Made by a program: the position numbers and the translations under genes | Assembly: GCA_024643445.1 (NCBI GenBank) | Contig: JAHEMX010000120.1 | Span: 1-8,785, forward strand | Reading direction: 5' to 3' | Source: Desulfobulbaceae bacterium | Lineage (GTDB): Bacteria; Desulfobacterota; Desulfobulbia; Desulfobulbales; Desulfocapsaceae | Length of the DNA: 8,785 nucleotides | Part shown: piece by piece, positions 5,529-8,785 of the stretch | Numbering within the stretch: the first letter of the stretch is position 1 | Layout of the letters: the number at the start of each line of letters is the position of its first letter | Notes under the pieces: model-generated | Told to the model about the DNA's origin: nothing | Databases searched by the model: none | What the model saw: only the letters and a program-made list of their open reading frames with translations

Positions 5529-6938
5529 TCAGACGTGCCGGAGTGCGGTGATCGGATCCATCCTCGACGCCTTCCAGGCCGGCTGGAGACTTGCCAGAAC
5601 CGCCACGAGGATGGTGAGCACACCGATACTGATCACGTCGCCGACCGCGATGGTCGGAGCCAGCACCAGATTTTCCTGGCGCCCGAAGGAGAAGGTCAGG
5701 GTGCGGGCATTGAGGACGGCGATGGTAATCAGGCTGATTGCCGAGCCGACCGCTGTGCCCAGCAGGCTGAGCAGGAATCCTTCGGTCAAAAACAGTACCA
5801 GAATCTTTCTCGGTGATGTGCCGATGGCGGAGATGGTGCCTATCTCGCGGATACGTTCATAGACCGCCATGATGAGTACGTTCATGATGCTGATAAGGAC
5901 TACGGACACCAGGATGATTTTTATGAACAGGTTCATCAGGTCGATCATGTTTGCTATCTTTGAGAACGGCACGAATTGCCCCCATGGATGCAGCTGGAAG
6001 ATGCTCAATCCTTTCTTGTTCTTGAGATCCGCCACGGCTTTGTCCATCTCCATCAGGGTCTGATCGAGCCGGTCCCGTTCCTTGAGCCGGATGGCGATCT
6101 CACTCACCTCGGATGCGCGGCCCCAGTCTTTGGTCAAAAACAGTTGCTGGGTCTCGTCCAGGTAGCTGCGTCGCTCCGTTGGCGCTGAACCGCCGAGCAG
6201 ACTCTGATTTTCCTGCACCTCTTGCGGGGCTTCAGCCAGGCCGTGCCGGGCCAGTACTTCTACCTCGATCTCTTCGTCTGTAATGCGGAGCAGGTTGCGC
6301 GCATCGTCGATGTGGATATAGCCGTCGCGCCCGCCGGGTCCGGACATGCTTTCCATGATGCCGCGCACGACGAAGGTCATGCCGTTCACCGAGCCGCTCT
6401 TGTTGGTGGCCACCAGAACGACGGTATCACCCACCTTCAGGGACATGGGGTTGGCAAGGAGCTCCGGGACCTGGATCTCGCCGGGCACGAGGAACGGTTC
6501 GGCCGTGCCGCCCGGCAGTACCCGATTGGCAATCAGCGGCACGGTAGCTGTCTCGCGGTCCGGATAGACTCCGTTCAGGCGAATGCTGGTGGTCAGGGCA
6601 AAATTGCTGAACATCGCCATCAGCTTGACGCGCGGAGACCAGGCCGCCACCTCGTTTGTACCGTCCAGGACCTCATAGAGTTTAACGAGCATCCGGGGTC
6701 TCATGTTGCGGTCGACCGGCAGACTCTCCATCGCACCGAGATAGCCGCGCCGATGCACCTGCATGTGTCCGACCACGGAGTCGGTGAACTGGTCCACCAT
6801 CATGTCCTTGAATGAACCGGCAACAGCAATGAACAGCAGGACCGCCACCAGTCCGACGCTGATGAGCAAAGCTGAAAGGGCTGTGCGCCGTTTGTAGCGC
6901 AGCAGGTTGCGCGCCGCTATCTTGAGTATTTCAAGCAT
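5529..6938 (-). CDS. FtsX/MacB-type ABC transporter permease
   Basis: This 469-residue inner-membrane permease has the LolC/LolE/MacB fold. It has a first transmembrane helix at about 19-41 (TALSALLISVGLVAVLLFIA), a large periplasmic MacB-like domain (about 45-330) and three C-terminal helices at about 335-359, 378-408 and 431-452. The cytoplasmic loop ERIREIGTISAIG (361-373) matches the FtsX coupling region that contacts the ATPase. The C-terminus AWKASRMDPITALRHV is typical. I place the start at the ATG at 6938-6936, because GGGAGGGA (6945-6952) lies 6 nt upstream and MLEILKIAARNLLRYKRR is the usual beginning of the family. A longer frame to 6992 would lie inside the ATPase gene. The start overlaps the ATPase stop by 8 nt, implying translational coupling. 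With one permease gene, it would work as a homodimer. Such permeases use ATP to drive extraction or extrusion of lipoproteins, lipids or peptides rather than ordinary uptake. Confidence 0.93.
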   Translation of the reverse strand: MLEILKIAARNLLRYKRRTALSALLISVGLVAVLLFIAVAGSFKDMMVDQFTDSVVGHMQVHRRGYLGAMESLPVDRNMRPRMLVKLYEVLDGTNEVAAWSPRVKLMAMFSNFALTTSIRLNGVYPDRETATVPLIANRVLPGGTAEPFLVPGEIQVPELLANPMSLKVGDTVVLVATNKSGSVNGMTFVVRGIMESMSGPGGRDGYIHIDDARNLLRITDEEIEVEVLARHGLAEAPQEVQENQSLLGGSAPTERRSYLDETQQLFLTKDWGRASEVSEIAIRLKERDRLDQTLMEMDKAVADLKNKKGLSIFQLHPWGQFVPFSKIANMIDLMNLFIKIILVSVVLISIMNVLIMAVYERIREIGTISAIGTSPRKILVLFLTEGFLLSLLGTAVGSAISLITIAVLNARTLTFSFGRQENLVLAPTIAVGDVISIGVLTILVAVLASLQPAWKASRMDPITALRHV

Positions 6939-7635
6939 GGGTCGTCCCTCCCGGCCTGCCGCCATTTTCAAGGATGCCGTCTTCGAGGGCATAGATCATC
7001 TCCGCTTCGTCGACGATCCTGGCATCGTGGGTGGAGAACACGAAGGTGGTCTGGAACTCGTCGCGCAGCTTCTTCATCAGTTCAATGATGCGCTGGGCGG
7101 TATCTCGGTCCAGATTGGCGGTAGGCTCGTCGGCGAGTACCAGCTTGGGATTGGTCACCAGGGCGCGGGCCACCGCAACCCTCTGTTTCTGGCCGCCGGA
7201 GAGCTGGTCCGGCCGTTTGTCCGCCTGGTTGGTCATGTCAACGGCGTCGAGGAGTTCCTCCACGCGCCGGCGGCGCTTGTCCTTCGGCCAATGCTGCACC
7301 AGCATTAACGGGTATTCGATGTTCTCGTAGGCGGTGAGTACCGGCAACAGGTTAAAGTCCTGAAAGACAAAACCGATGTTTTCGCCTCGAAACCCGGCAG
7401 CTTCGCGGGCGTCAAGCTCCGTGACATCGGTGCCGAGAATGGAGAGGCGTCCCCCGCTTGGCCGGTCAAGACAGCCGATCATGTTCAGCAGCGTGGTCTT
7501 GCCGCTGCCGGAAGGACCGACAAAGGAAACAAAAGACGCCGTTTCGATGGCAAAATCCACACCGCGAATCGCGTTGATGGTTATATCACCGACACGGTAG
7601 TCTTTTTCCAGAACTTCAGCCTGTATCAGGTTCAT
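6931..7635 (-). CDS. ABC transporter ATPase, LolD/MacB type
   Basis: This 234-residue ATPase has a complete set of motifs. In the 236-residue numbering from the first ATG, Walker A is GPSGSGKTT (42-50), the Q-loop is Q94 in FVFQDFNLLP, the signature is LSGGQ (147-151), Walker B is LVLADE (167-172) and the H-loop is H205 in STHD. PVLTAYENIEYPL and ADEPTANLDRDTA are typical of the LolD/MacB/FtsE group that pairs with FtsX-like permeases. I choose the ATG at 7635-7633 rather than 7641. The ribosome-binding site GAGGAA (7642-7647) is directly against the upstream ATG, but sits at a proper distance (6 nt) from this one. It is the first gene of the cassette. The 150 bp upstream holds two palindromes but no obvious promoter. 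It energises the permease encoded directly behind it. Confidence 0.93.
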   Translation of the reverse strand: MNLIQAEVLEKDYRVGDITINAIRGVDFAIETASFVSFVGPSGSGKTTLLNMIGCLDRPSGGRLSILGTDVTELDAREAAGFRGENIGFVFQDFNLLPVLTAYENIEYPLMLVQHWPKDKRRRRVEELLDAVDMTNQADKRPDQLSGGQKQRVAVARALVTNPKLVLADEPTANLDRDTAQRIIELMKKLRDEFQTTFVFSTHDARIVDEAEMIYALEDGILENGGRPGGTTHA

Positions 7636-7652
7636 GGGCATTTCCTCGGTTA

Positions 7653-7668
7653 TGCGGCATCTGCCGCA
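7653..7668. promoter_or_regulatory. 16-bp palindrome next to the ATPase ribosome-binding site
   Basis: TGCGGCA (7653-7659) and TGCCGCA (7662-7668) are perfect 7-bp complements separated by 2 nt. It lies 5 bp upstream of the GAGGAA ribosome-binding site. As DNA this is operator-like; as RNA it could form a short stem beside the ribosome-binding site. Either could control the whole cassette. Chance occurrence in GC-rich sequence is possible. Confidence 0.35.
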
Positions 7669-7731
7669 CCATATGCAGTCAGGCAGGCGGGCCGCTCCAG
7701 CTTCCCGCCGTCATGCATGATTCTTCATGGT

Positions 7732-7743
7732 CCAGGCGCCTGG
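7732..7743. promoter_or_regulatory. 12-bp perfect palindrome between the RTX gene and the transporter cassette
   Basis: CCAGGCGCCTGG is self-complementary over 12 bp. It lies about 50 bp after the RTX gene stop and about 100 bp before the ATPase start. It has no loop or T-run, so it is not a terminator, and an operator is the plausible alternative. No known regulator consensus is recognised. Confidence 0.3.
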
Positions 7744-7791
7744 CCAAAACTCCGTAACGCTCAAGACCTTGTGCTGACTTGAACTCTCTTC

Positions 7792-8421
7792 TCAGGAACC
7801 AACCTTGCTGAGCTTCAGTATACCGGGTTCCGGCTCTTGTTCGTGAACATAGCCGGGCGGAGGATACTGTGTGTCACAGCCCGCTTCCGCAGTGCCCATT
7901 TCCCGTTGCAGCATGCAGACGTCATTATCGCCGGGGCCGCCGTCCAGGATGTCAATTCCCGGACCACCCCAGAGTACGTCGAAGTCTCCCGGTCCGCCGT
8001 CCAGGGTATCCGCCCCTTGTGCGCCGAACAGCCAGTCATTGCCTTCCTCGCCGTACATGATATCGTCACCGCGGGCACCAAAGAGCGAATCGTTGCCCGG
8101 TCCGCCGCAGACGAGATCGTTGCCCGCGTCCGCATGCACCACGTCATTGCCCGGGCCGACAACGATGACGTCATCTTCCTCTGTGCCGATGAGCAGGTCG
8201 TCTCCGTCGGTACCGACACAGGTGGCCGTCACGCCGTGACAGGTTGGTATGTCAACCATCCCCTCGGGGATATGCGGACATTTGATGATGGTAGCGGCGG
8301 GGTGGTAATCGGGGAACTGGTTGGCAACATCAGCCGCCCGTGCGGTGGATGCGACAAGCAGCAGGCTCCCTATTCCTGCTGCCACAAGTTGGGCCGTAGC
8401 CAAACGCTTTGAAGTTTCCAT
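7792..8421 (-). CDS. Sec-exported RTX (hemolysin-type calcium-binding repeat) protein
   Basis: This 209-residue protein starts with a long Sec signal peptide (1-29, hydrophobic LVAAGIGSLLLVAST, cleavage after ARA). About 40 residues follow, with cysteines at 48, 61 and 68. Residues 70-168 are RTX-type nonapeptide repeats, seen in GTDGDDLLIG, GPGNDVVHA, GGPGNDSLFG, GEEGNDWLFG, GAQGADTLDG, GGPGIDILDG and GGPGDNDVC. They should fold as a parallel beta-roll holding calcium between turns. The C-terminal tail (183-209) is proline-rich and acidic, then basic. The ribosome-binding site GAGGGAGAG precedes the ATG. Most RTX proteins lack a signal peptide and cysteines and leave by type I secretion. This one has a signal peptide and six cysteines (48, 61, 68, 105, 169, 182), suggesting Sec export and disulfides. 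No catalytic or toxin domain is present. The role is unknown, perhaps surface calcium binding. Confidence 0.9.
   Translation of the reverse strand: METSKRLATAQLVAAGIGSLLLVASTARAADVANQFPDYHPAATIIKCPHIPEGMVDIPTCHGVTATCVGTDGDDLLIGTEEDDVIVVGPGNDVVHADAGNDLVCGGPGNDSLFGARGDDIMYGEEGNDWLFGAQGADTLDGGPGDFDVLWGGPGIDILDGGPGDNDVCMLQREMGTAEAGCDTQYPPPGYVHEQEPEPGILKLSKVGS
7918..8175 (-). repeat. RTX nonapeptide-coding repeats
   Basis: This is the coding segment for the GGxGxDxxx-type repeats, about residues 83-168 of the RTX protein. At DNA level it shows recurring GGxCCGGGxGAC-like units on the minus strand. The repeats are degenerate, so they are old rather than freshly expanded. Two turns carry one extra residue (GGPGDFDVL and GGPGDNDV), shifting the register of the beta-roll near its C-terminal end. 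Confidence 0.8.
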
Positions 8422-8449
8422 TACTCTCTCCCTCAGATCTTGCCTCCGC

Positions 8450-8485
8450 CCCCTCCTTTGAGCCGTTCATGCCGCAAAGGAGGGG
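8450..8485 (-). other. GC-rich hairpin in the RTX gene leader (hairpin 2)
   Basis: CCCCTCCTTTG (8450-8460) and CAAAGGAGGGG (8475-8485) are perfect 11-bp complements around a 14-nt loop, 28 nt upstream of the RTX start codon. On the minus strand the first arm reads CCCCTCCTTTG, resembling the anti-Shine-Dalgarno sequence. It also contains CCCTC, which can pair with GAGGG of the RTX ribosome-binding site. No U-tract follows, so a standard terminator is unlikely. Translational control is inference. Confidence 0.5.
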
Positions 8486-8493
8486 TGGTTTCT

Positions 8494-8537
8494 GGCTCAG
8501 ATGTCTTGCACGTCCCGGCAAAAGACCTCTCTGAGCC
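8494..8537 (-). other. Extended stem-loop downstream of the HAF-like gene (hairpin 1)
   Basis: The outer arms GGCTCAGA (8494-8501) and TCTGAGCC (8530-8537) are perfect 8-bp complements. Inside them GTCTTGC (8503-8509) can pair with GCAAAAGAC (8518-8526), leaving two bulged A residues and an 8-nt loop. The result is a 44-nt bulged stem starting about 20 nt after the stop at 8557. It lacks a U-tract. It could protect the 3' end of the upstream message or form part of the RTX leader together with hairpin 2. Confidence 0.5.
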
Positions 8538-8556
8538 GATGGTTGCCTGCCAACGC

Positions 8557-8785
8557 CTACTCCTTGATAAACGCCAGGTCGTCGTACGGGTAATTGGTGA
8601 CGAGCCAGGCCTCGCCCCCGCCTTCCGGGTTGGTGCCCCAGCCGACGATCCGGGCAGAGGGACCATTGTCCCCAGCGTTAACAACATCGCTGAGAGCGAC
8701 CCCCGTGGCCTCGTTCAGGATCCAGGCCGATCCCATGCCGGAGGATTCCGCGGCGCCGGTCTTGATCAGGATTTTTTCCAGGTCG
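8557..8785 (-). CDS. C-terminal end of a HAF-repeat-like exported protein (partial)
   Basis: The last 75 codons of an open frame enter from the right edge and end in TAG at 8559-8557. The visible residues include GMGSAWILNEATGVALSD, ARIVGWGTNPEGGGEAWLVT and the end DDLAFIKE. This resembles the final unit of HAF-repeat proteins, where a W-x-L-x-x-A-x-G-I-S-x-D-G block is followed by IVG-x-G-x-NP-x-G-x-x-EAW. The match is approximate, as an insert (NAGDNGPSA) takes the place of the DGR turn. The start, domain order and any signal peptide lie outside the window. No PEP-CTERM-like anchor is visible at the end. The frame overlapping it at 8433-8687 has no comparable support. The gene is 135 bp upstream of the RTX gene on the same strand and may be cotranscribed with it. 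Confidence 0.7.
   Translation of the reverse strand, partial: DLEKILIKTGAAESSGMGSAWILNEATGVALSDVVNAGDNGPSARIVGWGTNPEGGGEAWLVTNYPYDDLAFIKE

Noticed and set aside
6222..6815. A 197-codon plus-strand frame opposite the permease
   Set aside because: It lies entirely within the FtsX-type permease gene on the other strand, and its translation is His/Gly/Val-rich without a known motif.
3041..7635. A canonical LolCDE or MacAB-TolC system
   Set aside because: There is a single permease instead of LolC plus LolE, no LolB, no MacA-like adaptor and no TolC. The carrier is of the TP0789-like type rather than LolA itself.
7837..8412. Long plus-strand frames opposite the RTX gene
   Set aside because: The repeated RTX codons keep several antisense frames open. 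The translations only mirror the repeats and have no start signals.
6931..8421. Type I secretion of the RTX protein by the neighbouring ABC transporter
   Set aside because: Type I exporters have the ATPase fused to a six-helix membrane domain and need a membrane fusion protein. Here the ATPase is separate, the permease is FtsX-like and the RTX protein has a Sec signal.
8433..8687. An 84-codon minus-strand frame over the HAF-like gene end and the RTX leader
   Set aside because: It overlaps the better supported HAF-like frame, runs through the two hairpins, and has a low-complexity Arg/Thr/Gly-rich translation.
1..8785. tRNA, rRNA, CRISPR arrays, insertion sequences or attachment sites
   Set aside because: I saw no cloverleaf sequence, no regularly spaced direct repeats with spacers, no transposase or integrase frame and no terminal inverted repeats with target duplications.

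Overview
This window reads as accessory envelope DNA from a Gram-negative bacterium. An outer-membrane beta-barrel, a LolA-like periplasmic carrier and a string of Sec signal peptides all require an outer membrane. The mix of a NifX-like protein, a TP0789/LolA-like carrier, FISUMP-type secreted proteins with a dockerin-like motif, RTX repeats and a HAF-like repeat resembles gene content of Desulfuromonadales/Geobacterales-type Desulfobacterota. That placement is an inference from gene content, not from a phylogenetic marker. Every gene I can support lies on the minus strand, so transcription runs from high to low coordinates.

Layout in transcription order. (1) 8785-8557: C-terminal end of an exported HAF-repeat-like protein that enters from outside the window. 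(2) 8421-7792: a Sec-exported RTX-repeat protein, preceded by a leader with two strong hairpins. (3) 7635-3041: a compact five-gene cassette. It encodes a LolD/MacB-type ATPase, an FtsX/MacB-type permease (8-nt overlap), an exported NifX-like protein, a LolA-like carrier (3-nt gap) and an outer-membrane barrel protein (4-nt overlap). (4) 2881-2687: a tiny secreted Gly/Gln/Asn/His-rich protein. (5) 2686-2263: a 424-bp gap with three inverted repeats packed into about 110 bp. (6) 2262-1546 and 1459-740: two tandem FISUMP-domain paralogues, each with a signal peptide and one dockerin-like calcium-binding motif. (7) 724 to the left edge: an exported protein of unknown function, 15 nt behind the second FISUMP gene and cut by the window end.

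How the genes may work together: the cassette has an energised inner-membrane module, a periplasmic carrier and an outer-membrane barrel, which is the set of parts for moving a lipid, lipoprotein or other hydrophobic molecule across the envelope. The exported NifX-like protein is the unexpected member. It sits between the permease and carrier genes, spaced as if cotranscribed. Apart from the ABC pair, every gene in the window whose N-terminus is visible encodes a protein with an apparent signal peptide, so the region is devoted to the cell surface. The substrate of the transporter cannot be read from the sequence.
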